In this document: positions 30,571 through 42,849 of the stretch, piece by piece
Position numbering within the stretch: the stretch's first letter is position 1
Layout of the letters: each line of letters opens with the position of its first letter
Assembly: GCF_024166365.1 (NCBI RefSeq)
Contig: NC_064822.1
Coordinates: 110,046,823-110,110,822, forward strand
Reading direction: 5' to 3'
Origin: Elephas maximus indicus
Lineage: Eukaryota; Chordata; Mammalia; Proboscidea; Elephantidae
Length of the DNA: 64,000 bases
Program-made: the position numbers and the translations under genes
Notes under the pieces: generated by a model
The model's database searches: none
Seen by the model: the letters and a program-made list of their open reading frames with translations, nothing else
Told to the model about the DNA's origin: nothing

Positions 30571-31659
30571 CTCCTAGCAGGACAGCAGCATTAGGACTCT
30601 CATAAAAAGACTACCCTCCATCCCATTCCAGCTCTCCAATTTGCCTAGGCCTCCTTCATATGGCCCTTTCCCCTCAAAAATTAGTATGGTCATGGAAATT
30701 CCTCCCCAAGTCTCACCCATCCCCATGCGGCCTTCTCAGACCCCTTCCTCCCCAAAGCTACAGGTAAAGAGAGGGGCCAAGGGAGCTCACGCTCTGGAGA
30801 GATGGCTGATGAGAGGCTTCCCAGGAAGAGGGGTCCTGGGAGCAGCTGGTGCTGGGGTGGAGGCAGAGGAGGAGAAAGCAGGGAGAGGGAAGAGCGACAG
30901 CCTCCTGGTATTGGCTGCTGGAGAGGAGGCTGGGGGCAGGTGGGAGTAGCACTGTGGGTAGTAGAGAGGTGGAGTGTGGCTGGGTGCAGCCTTGGGTGCT
31001 GGTGTCTCCATGTGAACTGGAACGGGTCTGTGGGTGAAGGTGTGTGTATGTTGTTTTGACCTTTACGCCCAGACCTGGGTCGGGGGCTGTACGTGCTTAT
31101 AGGCTTGTGGGTGTAAGAAGGCGTGGGCTGCTCATTGTGACGGGGCTGGGGAGGTGCAGAGGGCCCCAGGCCTGCTCTTGGAACGCTTTCTAGAATGAGC
31201 AAGAGTTAGAGGCTGTCCTGTGGCATGCGTGTTTGTGCGTGTGTTAGGTGTGCTCGTGTGCGTGCGTGCGCGAGAGCTCCTGGTCCTGCTGCAGTCACAG
31301 CCTGGCTAGAGGAGCAGCAGCTGTTCTACATAGGTGCACTTCTGGGTCCATGAAATATTTAAGGTGGCAGGAATGTGACTTGGTGATGCAGTCACTTAAC
31401 AGCTCCCGTCCTCCCTTGCTGTCCGCTGGCCTCTGTGTTAATGGGGCTGCCCTTTGTTGCTCTCAGCACTTTCTGCCTTTATTTGTCTACTCTCCTCACC
31501 CCCGCTGGCCTCCCGGTGCATTAATTCCTGGATCCTGACAACCACCCAGGAGGAAGGGGGGGAGGTATTTGTATCTTTATCTTACTTTTCAAGGGTAGGG
31601 TGGTGGAGAGAGGTAATGCTCCATTGGATGGACCACCTGGGCTCCACTGGGACTCCATT

Positions 31660-31780
31660 CAGGTCAGACGTCAATTCCTTCTCTGTCACCAACTCTCTGG
31701 ATGACTCTGAAGCAGTCACTTTCCTCACTGGGCTCAGTTTTCTCATCTGTAAAATGAGGGAAACAGAGACTGTGTTCTAA
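31660..31780 (-). repeat. MIR fragment
   Basis: GGGCTCAGTTTTCTCATCTG then TAAAATGAGGGAAACAG is typical reverse-strand MIR. Confidence 0.65.
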
Positions 31781-32748
31781 CACTCTGTCATTCTGAGTTC
31801 CTTGTGCTCCAGCCACGCAGCCAGGAAGTCTCAGAACCAGAGTTAGAAGCCAGGAGTCAGGGACCTTATCTTTATCTTTGCATTTCCCCCACCTGGCAGT
31901 GGCTTCTTGAATGCAGGATGCAAGCACATGTCCTCTCACACACAGCTCTGGGGTAAGGCCAGAGGCTGATTTTGTACACCCAAAGGAGAAACGACCCCAT
32001 CTAAGTGATCCCCCTGGGAAGCTATATGCTCAAATCAGTGATGCTGCAGTTTCCCAAACATTTCTGGAAGCTCTTTTGGAATCCTCTCAGAGCTTGTGGC
32101 ATATGATTTAAAGTCCTCACTGGGGAGGAGTAAGTCTTTCTCCTTTGGGGTGACTTTGCTCTTTTGGAAATGATTGAGAGTCCTGCCTTGAGAAGGAGGA
32201 GGGAGGTCAGGCTTTGTCTGGAACGGAGGAGCAGTGCCTGTGGGGTGAGAAAACCCACCCAGAAGGCCTCTCTGCAAGAGGAGTTTCCCCAGCTGCTTGT
32301 GAGCCCCAGCGGCAGCACTGGAGTAGATATGTCCTGTCTCAGGGAAGGATTTGGAAGGCCCACCCTCCCCCAACTGTGTAAATCCTGGTTTGCCTGCGAA
32401 AGAGCCGTCATTACAATCCTGCCAGGCTTGGGTGCGCATCTCCCTGCAGCTGCACTCTTGGGAATGGGGCCAGAGCTGGTGATTCAAGCAGAGGGGATGC
32501 TCGTTTCCAAAGTGCTTTGCCTCTTCTCGAACCACAAACGGACAGAGGTGGAAGAGACTTAGAGATCAGCTAACTCAACCCCCTTGAGCTAGAGAGGGGA
32601 AACTGAGGCCAGGAGAGAGAAAGCAGCTGTCCCAAGGACTGGAACCCAGGCCAGTGCTTTTCCCAATAAACCAGTCTTAGTGTCTATGGCAGGGTGATGC
32701 TGAACCTGAAGTTGAGGCATGGATCAGATGACCTCTTGAGATACTTTT

Positions 32749-34854
32749 TTTTAAAATAATTTTTATTGTGCTTTAAGTGAAAGTTTACAAATCAAGTCAC
32801 TCTCACACAAAAACCCATATACACCTTGCTACACACTCCCAATGAGACAGCCTGCCCTCTCCCTGCTCTCTCTCTCTTTTTGTGTCCATTTTGCCAGCTT
32901 CTAACCCCCTCCACCCTCTCATCTCCCCTCCAGGCAGGAGATGCCAACACAGTCTCAAGTGTCCACCTGATCCAAGAAGATCACTCCTCACCAGCATCGC
33001 TCTCCAACCCATCGTCTAGTCCAATCCATGTCTGAAGAGTTGGCTTCGGGAATGGTTCCTGTCCTGGGCCAACAGAAGGTCTGGGGGCCATGACCACCGG
33101 GGTCGTTCTAGTCTCAGTCAGACCATTAAGTCTGGTCTTATTGGGGTCTGCATCCCACTGCTCTCCTGCTCCCTCAGGGGTTCTCTGTTGTGTTCCCTGT
33201 CAGGGCTGTCATGGGTTGTAGCCGGGCACCATCTAGTTCTTCTGGTCTCAGGATGATGTAGTCTCTGGTTCATGTGGCCCTTTCTGTCTCTTGGGCTCGT
33301 AATCGCCTTATGTCCTTGCTGTTCTTCATTTTCCTTTGATCCAGGTGGGTTGAGACCAATTGATGCTGCTTGCTAGCGTTTAAGACCCCAGACGCCACTC
33401 TTCAAAGTGGGATGCAGAATGTCTTCTTAACAGACTTTATTATGCCAATTGACTTAGATGTCCCCTGAAACTATGGTCCCCAGACCCCTGCCCCTGCTAC
33501 ACTGGCCTTCGAAGCATTCAGTTTATTCAGGAAACTTCTTTGCTTTTGGTTTAGTCCAATTGTGCTGACCTCCCCTGTATTGTGTGCTGTCTTTCCCTTC
33601 ACCTAAAGTAGTTCTTATCTACTATCTAATTAGTGAATGCCCCTCTCCCGCCCTCCCTCCCCCGTCTCGTAAGTACGAAAGAATGTTTTCTTCTCAGTTT
33701 AAACTATTTCTCAAGTTCTTATAATAGTGGTCTTATACAATATTTGCCCTTTTGCAACTGACTAATTTCGCTGAGCATAATGCCTTCCAGGTTCCTCCAT
33801 GTTATGAAATGTTTCACAGATTCCTCACTATTCTTTATCGATGCTAGTATTCCATTGTGTGAATATACCATAATTTATCCATTCATCTGTTGATGGTCAC
33901 CTTGGTTGTTTCCATGTTTTTGCTATTGTAAACAGTGCTGCAATAAACATGGGTGTGCATATATCTGTTCGTGTAAAGGCTCTTATTTCTCTAGGATATA
34001 TTCCAAGGAGTGGGATTGCTGGATCGTATGGTAGTTCCATTTCTAGCTCTCTAAGGAAGCGCCAGATCAATTTCCAAAGTGGTTGTACCATTTTACATTC
34101 CCACCAGCAGTGTATAAGTGTTCCAATCTCTCCACAGCCTCTCCAACATTTATCATTTTGTGTTTTTTGGATTAATGCCAGCCTTGGAGTGAGATGAAAT
34201 CTCATTGTAGTTTTGATCAGCATTTCTCTAATGGCTAATGATTGTGAACATTTCCTCATGTATCTGTTAGCTACCTGAATATCCTCTTTAGTGAAGTGTC
34301 TATTCATATCTCTTGCCCATTTTTTAATTGGGTTATTTGTCTTTTTGCAGCTGAGTTTTTGCTGTATCATGTAGATTTTAGAGATCAGGCGCCGATCAGA
34401 AATGTCATAGCTAAACACTTTCCCAGTCTGTAGGTAATCTTTTTACTCTTTTGGTGAAGTCTTTGGATGAGCATAGGTGTTTGATTTTTAGGAGCTCCCT
34501 GTTATCTAGTTTTTCTTCTACATTCTTTATAATGTTTTGTATACTGTTTATGCCAGGTATTAGGGCTCCTAGCATTGTCCCTGTTTTTTTCTTCCATGAT
34601 CTTTATCATTTTAGATTTTATATTTAGGTCTTTGATCCATTTTGAGTTAGTTTTTGTACATGGAGTGAGGTATGGGTCTTGTTTCATTTTTTTGCAGATG
34701 GGTATCCAGTTATGCCAGCACCATTTGTTAAAAAGACTGTCTTTTCTCCATTTAACTGTTTTGGGGCCTTTGTCAAATATCAACTGCTTATTATGTGGAT
34801 GGATTTATGTCTGGATTCTCAATTCTGTTCCATTGGTCCATGTATCTGTTGTTG
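32749..34854 (-). mobile_element. 5'-truncated L1 retrotransposon with target-site duplications
   Basis: The element carries a poly(A) tail (T-run at 32749), the 3' UTR, and the C-terminal part of ORF2. The ORF2 part is an intact 173-codon frame at 34418-33897 with [20 protein letters not shown] and [15 protein letters not shown] further 93-codon piece lies at 34783-34502, with a frame break between. Both are known L1 ORF2 C-terminal sequence. A perfect 15-bp duplication, TCTTGAGATACTTTT, flanks it at 32734-32748 and 34855-34869. About 2.1 kb of a full 6-7 kb element remains, so it cannot move. Confidence 0.95.
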
Positions 34855-35018
34855 TCTTGAGATACTTTTAACCCTGTAATCAACAACAGTCCAGAAGGCC
34901 CAATCCCTAGCTAACGCCTATCTAGCCCCTACCGCTTCTAACCCTCTAACAGGTTGAATTGATTCAACAAATACTTACTGGGTATTCATATATGCCGGAT
35001 ATTTTGCCCGAGGGTGCT

Positions 35019-35072
35019 AAAAAAACCAAATCCGTTGGTGTTGAGTCAATTTGGACTCATGGCAATCCCACG
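35019..35072 (-). repeat. SINE 3'-tail fragment
   Basis: AAACCAAATCCGTTGGTGTT then GAGTCAATTTGGACTCATGG is the reverse of the SINE tail. It is immediately followed by a plus-strand SINE. Confidence 0.7.
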
Positions 35073-35245
35073 TGTCCCTGGGTGGTGCAAATGGTTTGCT
35101 ATTGGCTGCTAACCTTAAGGTCAGCAGTTCAAACTCACCCAATGGCTCTGTGGAAGAAAGGCCTGGTGAACTGCTTCTGTGACGATTATAGCCAAGAAAA
35201 CCCTATGGAGCAGTTCTTCTCTGTTACGTGGGGCCGCCATGACTG
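35073..35245 (+). repeat. Afrotherian SINE, older subfamily
   Basis: TCCCTGGGTGGTGCAAATGG, GGAAGAAAGGCCTGGTGAAC and CCCTATGGAGCAGTTCTTCT match the copies at 5010 and 21700. Confidence 0.82.
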
Positions 35246-35459
35246 GGGATACAGTGGAGCACAAAGCAGATATAGCCTGTTCACTGGCAGTTCATAGCCT
35301 AGCAAGGCCCAGGGTGGTGGTGGAGTGACCAAGTAATTATAAGTGATAAATACTATCAAAATGGTAGTACAAGCTTCTGTAGAATGAGAGGCATCGAGGA
35401 AGGAGGAAGGTGAACTCAGATTACTCAGACCCCGGTCTTCCCCCTCCCACACCAGCTCT

Positions 35460-35710
35460 TCCTGCATGGTGGTTAAACACGCAGACTCTGGAGCAGGCTG
35501 CTTAGTTTTAAATCCCAGTTCTGCAACTTAGTAGCTCTGTGACCTTTGGCAAGTTGCTTAACTTCTCTGAGTCTCAGTTTCCTCAGCTGTAAAACTGGGT
35601 TAATAATAGATAACTTCTATTATTAGAGTGCAAGATGGGATGAGGTAATGTTTATAAAGTGCCTAGTTTAGTTCCTGGCACCTATTAAGCATTTGATTGA
35701 TGGAAATGAA
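35460..35710 (-). repeat. MIR SINE, nearly full length
   Basis: GTGACCTTTGGCAAGTTGCT, TCTCTGAGTCTCAGTTTCCT and AAAGTGCCTAGTTTAGTTCC match the reverse-strand MIR consensus. Confidence 0.85.
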
Positions 35711-35950
35711 TACAGGCAGTCCCTGGATTACTAACAAGTTCTGATCCTTAATCTGTTTTAAATTGAATTTGTATGTAAGTTGGAACAGTTAGGTGCGGTT
35801 TGTATACAGTGTAGCTTTCTATGCATAAAAAACATTAAAGAAACCAGATACACTCAAACATCTATAATGTAATAATACAGTAATAATAACAATAATGTTT
35901 TGATGCACGTCACAAAGTAGCACCTGTTTTTTTATGAACCTTTGTCAGAA

Positions 35951-36118
35951 AATCCAAAAACCAAACCCGTTGCCGTCGAGTTGATTCCAACTCATAGGGA
36001 CCCCCATAGGACAGAGTAGAACTGCCCCATAGGGTTTCCAAGGAGCGGCTGGTGGATTCAAACTGCCGACCATTTGGTTAGCAGTTGAACACTTAACCAG
36101 TGCACCGCCAGGGCTCCA
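35951..36118 (-). repeat. Afrotherian SINE
   Basis: AAAAACCAAACCCGTTGCCG, TTTCCAAGGAGCGGCTGGTG and CACCGCCAGGGCTCC form a clean copy close to consensus, suggesting a younger insertion. Diverged ATGAACC(T/A)TTGTG flanks may be the duplication. Confidence 0.88.
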
Positions 36119-36119
36119 T

Positions 36120-39100
36120 GAACCATTGTGTGTACCTTGAGTTTTTAACATAATAAGCTTTGCCGGCTTGGTACGAGTTGTACATAAGTCGGATGTTTGT
36201 AACCAGGAGACTGCCTGCAGTGAGGAGTTCATCTTAACAAATGATTTCTCCTTTGACTCTTGAAAAAGCTGGGATGAAGAAATGAGGATTTCCTTGATGC
36301 TCCTCATTTCATAGCAGCTTTCAGAATTGTAGGGGGTTGTTTGCAGGAGGACACCCCCTGCCTCTTTTCAGTCAGATCCTGCTCCTCCCCATCCTTGTCA
36401 AGTCAGCTGTTCTTGGTCCAGCTGTGTCCCCATCAGCATGGATGCTCACCCACCCTGTTAATGATTAAATCTAATGACTTGGCTTGGGAGGGGGGATGGA
36501 AAATTCCCTAGCTGCAGGGTAGGAGGAGGGTAAGGTTACCAGGAGCGGGAGGGGAAGGGCCCCCTTGGGCTCTGGGTGTGTTGTTGGTAGGCGGTGGCTG
36601 GTGGAGCAGATGCCTGGTTTTCTCCTGGGGCTGCTCAGCGGGGGAGATTGGATGAAGGCGGGTCATTTGAAAGTTACAGACCCACCTTCCTCCTTCACTT
36701 CTCTCATACTTGGCAGAGGACACTGGGCCTCAGCCCAAGCCTTGTCATTCCTCTTGCTAGACATTGGCCATTGGTGGCTGCTTCTGTTGGAGGGATTGGG
36801 GTGAGAGGGTAAGAGTGGTTCTGGGCAGGGAGATGGTGAATACTCCAGGATGCCAGTGCCAGGGGGCTGTGCTGGAGCTGGCCCAGGAGGCCTGTGGCAC
36901 TGGGTTTCTCCCCTCCCAAGAAGTGATGGGCTTGTTCAGGCCCCTGGAGTGAGGCTGGGTCTGGGAAGCCTAGAAAGGGAGGGTGGTAAAGAGGGCAAGG
37001 GGAGGGAGCAGCAGTGTCCTAGACTGGAGGAAATGAAGGGTGATGGCATTTTGAAGGAAAAATCTTGGGCCCCTGGGATTTAGTTAGTCCCGTTAGAGGG
37101 GGCTGTGTAACCTCCCTGATGAACAACCACAACTTGTCATATAATAATAAAATAAAGTTGCGTTTTGGATACACCATGAGTATAATCTCATGATACTTTG
37201 TTTCCCACTGTTCCTTTACAGGAGTGGGGTAGGTGTGCAGGTCTCATTTTCTTCTAAAAAAATTTTTTTTTTTTTTTACCTAGGTGGAAAGCCTCCCGAC
37301 TTTTCTGCTCACTCTCAGTTAAGAGACAGTCTAATTCAGAAATTAGAACAACCAGGCCAATAGATGAATCAAAACCTAAAACTGCTTAATGCCAGTCTTC
37401 TCAGCCCACTGGGCCCTGCTTCAATTGGAAGCTTGTGGTGGGAAAGGGGCCAGTGGCCAGCTTCTGTGCTATTTGTCTGCCATGTTCTGCTCCCTCTCCC
37501 CTGCACGCTCCCTCTCACTAGGGAGGAAATGTACAACTCTTCTTACATCATCAGCTGGTATGTCCTCAGCCTCTGTGCTCCCCGGTGACTGTTCTTTCTT
37601 GGGTGCTTTCCTGGTTCCTCTGAGCTTCCCTGCCAGGCTATCCCCAGGAGCTTGAGGCTCCTTTCTCAGGTCAGTGTCCTGCTGCTGGGGCCCCTTTGTC
37701 TCTTGAGGCAGCCCTATTGGACAGAACTCAAGATGGATCACTGGGAGGCAGGCTGTCCCTCTGCCAGGGGCCCACAGCTTGTCCCTTCCTGGGTAAATCC
37801 TGGGGGCCCATGTTGTCACAGAGCAGCAGCTCCTGCCAGGCTGCCACATGGCAGATCCTCAGTCCTTCTCTCTCCTTCTAAACTTCCTGGTGGCACCCAG
37901 ACCCCAGGACACTGTCTCCAAGTCTAGGCTCCATATCACATATTCAGTTCTTGGGGTAACTTGTACCAGCATCCCACTAGGTTTGCTGAAGTTTGGGGGA
38001 GTCCCCTCTCCTCTTCCATGGGAGGGTGAGGTTGGGACTCACAGCACAGCTTTCTCCCTACATTTACTCCTCACAAAATCCTCCCTTTTCTCCATGCTAA
38101 GATTCCTTTTTATGTTCTTGATCTGGGGATCAAGAAATTGGTTCTTAAAAATTTCCTTTGAAATTCTTCATTTGATGACTTGGCACCTCACTTTGAAATT
38201 TCACCTATTGTGTCTTGGTGCCTAATTGAAACTCTAATTTTAATATCCTATTACAAAAGCAACTGGGGCAGTTAAGATTGTTAAATGAGAGAGAGGTCAG
38301 GCTCTAAGTCTGTTTGGATAACTTGTCTCTGTCCAGGAAGGAAAGGACAGAAAACAAACGGCTCAGAGGTGGAATGGCCACCAGAGGGCAGCAGATCCTG
38401 CTTCAAACCCTGTTTCCGTTCTTGGACTATTTGGAGCCAGATTATTTCGTTCTCTTGTTTTCCCCAAGGGCCAGGTGCCACCCAGGTGCTGGGCCACTCA
38501 GAGGGCTCACCTGTCATGGTATTTCATTCCTCCACCTCCCGTTTCCTAATGTTGGCCCTGCTTCCTGGCTTTCTGCATTCTAACCACTGTTCTTCCAGTT
38601 GAAGTATCAAAAATAAATTAGTCTCCACTGGACAGTAAGAAACTTACTAAATACCTATATTGTAATGGGCACAGAAATTAAAGCCATACTTTCTGCCCCG
38701 GTGAAGCCCAGCCTAGCACGGAGGCAAGTGAACGACGTAGTGAACTACAAAATAGTAACTGCCGCTGTAGAGGTTGAAATGTGCCTGGGAGCACCGAGGA
38801 AGGAATAACTCATGCCTGAAGGAACTGGAGAAAACCTCACAGAGGAAGGGGAATCGGAATTTGATTTTTTTAAAGGGTGAGCAGGATTTTGGGGAAGTAG
38901 AGGTATGAGAATAAGGAGGAGATTGGCTGATAAATTCCCAGGAGTCATGGAAGCTGAAGGGCGATGAGGGAGGCAAAGGATAAGAGAAACTGTTGGGGTT
39001 GTCAGGGTTGTGTTTGAGGACTGAGGAGGCCCAGTGGAGGAGCTTTGAGAAGATGCCATTGTCTGCTATCAGCAGAGGCAGAGCTTTGTTTTCTGCTCCC

Positions 39101-39250
39101 CAGACTCCAGGAAGAGGGACTGAGGCTATGTGGCTGCAAGAATTTTATTGAACTTGGAGGTTATCAGAGAAAGTGGGCAGAGGGAGCCTTGAGCTTCTCA
39201 GAGAAAAAATGATTGAAGGATTTGTGGTTGTTGATCTGAGGGAAAGGTCC
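36120..39250. other. Intergenic unique sequence
   Basis: No gene recognised. A diverged interspersed repeat may lie at 38640-39060 (CACAGAGGAAGGGGAATC region). AATAAA-like strings near 37150 have no exon attached. Confidence 0.45.
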
Positions 39251-39640
39251 GTAGGTGGTGGAAACGATTTGTGCTCAACTGCTACCCTAAGGTAGGCAGT
39301 CCGAACCCACCCAGTGGTACGGCAGAAGAAAAGGCCTGGCCATCTGTTTCCATTAAGATTGTTGTTGTTAGTTGTCATTGATTCAGTTCTGACTCATGGG
39401 GACCCTATTTGAGCAGAGTAGGACTTCTCCATAGGGTTTTCCAGGCTGTGACCTTTTGGAAGCAGGTTGCCAAGCTTGTCTTCTGAGGAGCCTGTGGGTA
39501 GGCTCGAATCGCCAACCTTCATCTAGTAGTTGAGTACTTAACTATTTGTACCACCCAGGGATTCCTCCATTAAGATTATAGCCAAAAAAAACCCTACGGA
39601 GCAGTTCTACTCCGTAACACACAGAGGTCACCATGAATCA
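39250..39640 (+). repeat. Afrotherian SINE interrupted by a second tail-bearing element
   Basis: The host runs from GGTGGAAACGATTTGTGCTC to GTTCTACTCCGTAACACAC and is split at 39360/39566. Confidence 0.8.
39361..39565 (-). repeat. SINE nested inside the 39250-39640 SINE
   Basis: It begins GTTGTTGTTAGTTGTCATTG, the reverse of a tail ending in AAC repeats as in the RTE LINE, and ends GTACCACCCAGGGATTCC (head reverse). An exact 12-bp duplication, TCCATTAAGATT, flanks it at 39349-39360 and 39566-39577. Confidence 0.88.
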
Positions 39641-39739
39641 GAACGTACTTGATGAAGGCAACCGCCACCACCAACAAGAAGCTGAGAGAAAAGAAGACTC
39701 AGGAGTGTGGTGAGCCTGGTATAACAGAGGGGGGTGGGG

Positions 39740-39960
39740 CATGGGCTTTGGAGTCAGACTGGCCTTGGAGCAAATCCTGATTTTTGCAATGCCCAGTTGC
39801 TTTACTTCTCTGAGTTTATTTTATTACCTATGGAATGGGAACAATAATTCCCGCATGCTAGAGATGTTGCAAGTATTGAATGAGCTAATATACACCAAAT
39901 CAGCACAGAGCCTGGTAAGTGCTCCTTAAATGGTAGCATTTATTATTAGAATGATAATTG
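39740..39960 (-). repeat. MIR SINE
   Basis: GGGCTTTGGAGTCAGACTGG, CTTTACTTCTCTGAGTTTAT and CACAGAGCCTGGTAAGTGCT follow the reverse MIR consensus. Confidence 0.85.
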
Positions 39961-42234
39961 TCTTCAGATGTTTCAAAGGTTGTCACATGGAAACAAGAAC
40001 TGGCTTATCTGGGCTGCTCCACCAGGCTGAACTAGTGATGTAAGTTAGAGGGAGGCAGATTTGGGCTGGGTGGGAGGAAGAATGCTCTTACAGTTGGAGC
40101 CACGCAGGCCTGGGTGCCTTGTGAGGTAAGGAGATCTCTGCTGCTGGAGGTACCCAAGCAAAGGCTGCCCAGGAGAGCCTTGCATTAGGCCCAAAGCTGG
40201 ACCTTTAAGGGCTCTTTCTAATGCAACACTTTGGGATCCTGGATTGTTCTGAGACTGTGCATCAGAGTCTATGAGTGAAAGATGCTGTGATTCCACTGGC
40301 AGGAGAAGGTCCCCTGGGACAGGGGGGATGGAGCTGGCTAACGGTGGAATCAATCAGTGCCTCAGCTAGTCTAGGGCCAGATTATCAGAGGTCTTAGCTG
40401 TTTGTGGGGGAAGGTCTGCAGCAGGCTCTGTGGATGTTGTTCCGTCCCTCCTCCTTCCTTAATGTGAGGGAACACCATATTTGGTGTAGGAATTTTGGGA
40501 GCTATGATGGGTGCTCTTTCTTCTTAGGACCTTTCCCCTGCCCTCCTGCCCACCACCCCCATAAAGGAAAGCCTCCATCCTGGGGTCTACCTACCTGTAT
40601 GTTCATTGAGAAGCCCTTCCTGAGACATAACCTCAGGCTTTCTCACTGCAGTGTCTGGACCTCTGATACCATATCAGGTTCTCTGGGAAAGTGGTCTTAC
40701 ATTAATCCTGCAGAGGCTGGGGAGAGGAGTACTGGACATGTGAGCAGGACAGCTTCACAATGCTTCCCTGGATTCCTTTCTTCCCAACCAAATGTACCCA
40801 TTTCTATTTGAGGAGAGGACTTTCCTCCGTTCCTCATAAGGGGATGAATGTTGGAGTGAACCCTTCCAGCCTCTGTTTCTTACATGCTCCTTTTTAGAAA
40901 AGGAGTAGCTAATTCCACTTATCATTTTTTCATTCATTCATTCTTTCAATTTGTTCATGAATTCAATTTAGCTTCATTCATTGAACTCCCACTCTCTGCC
41001 CAGTGATTACTGTTAAAGGTACTGAAGAGAAAATAATGAATAATAATGACTGACAACTTCCTAGGTTTCACGAAGCTTACGTTTTTGTGAGGTAGACAGT
41101 ATATAAACACGTAATGAAGTATATATATAAGATAATTTCAGAGCACGGTAAGTGCAATGAATGAGGGGACTGAACAGGCTGAGGTGATAGAAGTTACTGG
41201 TGGGAGGGTAGTGGGGGTGGGTGCTGGCTAGGGTCGTCAGGAAAGCCTGAGGAGGAGACATTTGAACTGAAATTTGCTGGAAGAGAGGGAATCAGCTATA
41301 CGAAGACCAAGAGGAAGAAGGTTCTAAGCAGAGGGAAGAGCAAGGGCCAAGACCTGGAGCTGAGAGATCATATGGGTTCTTAAAAGTAGGAGGGGAAATC
41401 GGAAGAGAGCCAGGGAGATGGCAGGCTGAGAACTTGGCCTGCCGTTGCTGTCTTTGAAGATGGAGGAAGAGGGCCATGAGCCAAAGAATGTGGGAGGCCT
41501 CTAGAGGCTGGAGGTCTAGGTCAAGGAAATGGATTTTCCCCTAGAGCCTTCAGAAAGGAATGCAACCTTGTTGACACCTTGATTTTAGTCCAGTGAGACC
41601 CCTCTTGGACTTCTGAACTACAGAACTGTACGATAATAAACTCGTGTTATTTTAAGCCACTAAGTGTGATCCTTTGTTACAGCAGCAACAGAAAACTAAT
41701 ATGAGATGAAAAGATCTCCTCTGGTGATTGCTCCCTCCTGCAGGGTGGGATGCTCTGGTGGCTGGTGAGACAACGTTCATCTGACCACATTTCACAAGGG
41801 GATGGAGTTAATGCATAAACAAGAATGTTCTAGAGTAGCATTGCCTCTTGCTCTCCTGCCCTCTCTTATAATATAAACACACACACTTGCACTGGGCTTT
41901 CCCTCCCCGCCTCTTCCCTGGGGATATCTGCTCTTTCTTCACTGTTCAGTGGCTCAGACAGGGTGGAAGGAGAGGCGGCCCCTTTTGGACTAGTGTTTCC
42001 ATTGCTATTCTCCAGCTCAGCTTTGCCAAAGAGGTCACAGTGTTTTGGGTTGTCTGGCACTTGTCTGGTCATTAATAAAACTGATGCTTTGGTTTCCTTT
42101 TTGCCTTCTGTTCTCTGGAGGCCTTCTTTGTTGGCCAGACTCAGAGGGGTAGAGGGATGCTGTGCTGGTGGACCTACCCCAAGTCTTGATGATAGGCTCA
42201 AACACTGGCCTTGGGGGACCTAAGTATAATGGTT
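39961..42234. other. Intergenic sequence with ancient repeats, no gene
   Basis: Between 41000 and 41400 is an old interspersed repeat I recognise but cannot name with certainty (GAGGAGACATTTGAACTG, CAGAGGGAAGAGCAAGG). A MaLR-like LTR piece lies at 41525-41705. The remainder is unique. Confidence 0.5.
41525..41705 (+). mobile_element. LTR fragment, ERVL-MaLR (MLT1/MST-like)
   Basis: GGATTTTCCCCTAGAGCCTT, CACCTTGATTTTAGTCCAGT, AATAAACTCGTGTTATTTTA and AGCCACTAAGTG are the 3' half of a MaLR LTR, including its poly(A) signal. No internal coding region is attached. Confidence 0.7.
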
Positions 42235-42239
42235 TTTCT

Positions 42240-42530
42240 TTCTTTTTTTAAATGTAATTTATTTTTTTTTGTTGTTGAGAATATACAAAAGAAAAACGTA
42301 GACAAATTCAAGTTTCTACATGTATAATTCAGTGACACTGATTACATTCTTAGAGTTGTGCAACCATTCTCACCCTCCTTTTCTGAGTTGTTCCTCCCCC
42401 ATTAACGTAAACTCACTGCCTCCTGAGGTTCCTATCTAATCTTTTGAGTTGCTGTTGTCAGTTTGATCTCACATAGGTGTAGATCTGAAAAGTGCACCAT
42501 ATTCAAGGCAGACATTCTTTTGTACAATGG
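42240..42530 (-). repeat. L1 3'-UTR fragment
   Basis: T-rich start, AATTCAGTGACACTGATTAC, GTTGTGCAACCATTCTCACC and a CCTCCCCCATTAACG-type segment match old L1 3' ends in reverse. Confidence 0.65.
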
Positions 42531-42849
42531 TTTTTCATAGGCAAAGGCTCTGAAGGGAACTATGACCTAGAGCTTTGTAGATACAGCTGAGCTAGAATGA
42601 AACTACCCCCATTCCACGTAGGTACAGAGCACAAGACTGTGAAGTTTTGGCTTTAGATTGTTTGTGCTAATCTTAAGTAGGTAATGCTAGGTTGGTAGCC
42701 CCAGATCCTGATCTTCCACTTTGTATGAACTGCACATAGGGCCCCCAAAAGAATGGTAGAGAATGGCCACAGAAAGAACGCGTTTTCTATATGGCTGTCC
42801 ACAAGCTCTGGGAATTATTCCTTAACACATAGTCTCATGTTCTGCTACT

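Larger units (their letters stand above)
29100..32733. other. Intergenic unique sequence upstream of PPP1R1A
   Basis: No exon recognised on either strand. Several long open frames (for example 30690-31202 minus) are compositional. It contains MIR pieces at 30435-30570 and 31660-31780 and a TG/CG-rich tract near 31225-31275. Confidence 0.5.

Noticed and set aside
30690..31202. 170-codon minus-strand frame rich in Pro/Ser
   Set aside because: Complement of a G/A-rich stretch; compositional open frame, no motif or neighbouring exons.
33897..34418. 173-codon frame as a host gene
   Set aside because: L1 ORF2 C-terminal sequence inside an element with a poly(A) tail and target-site duplications.
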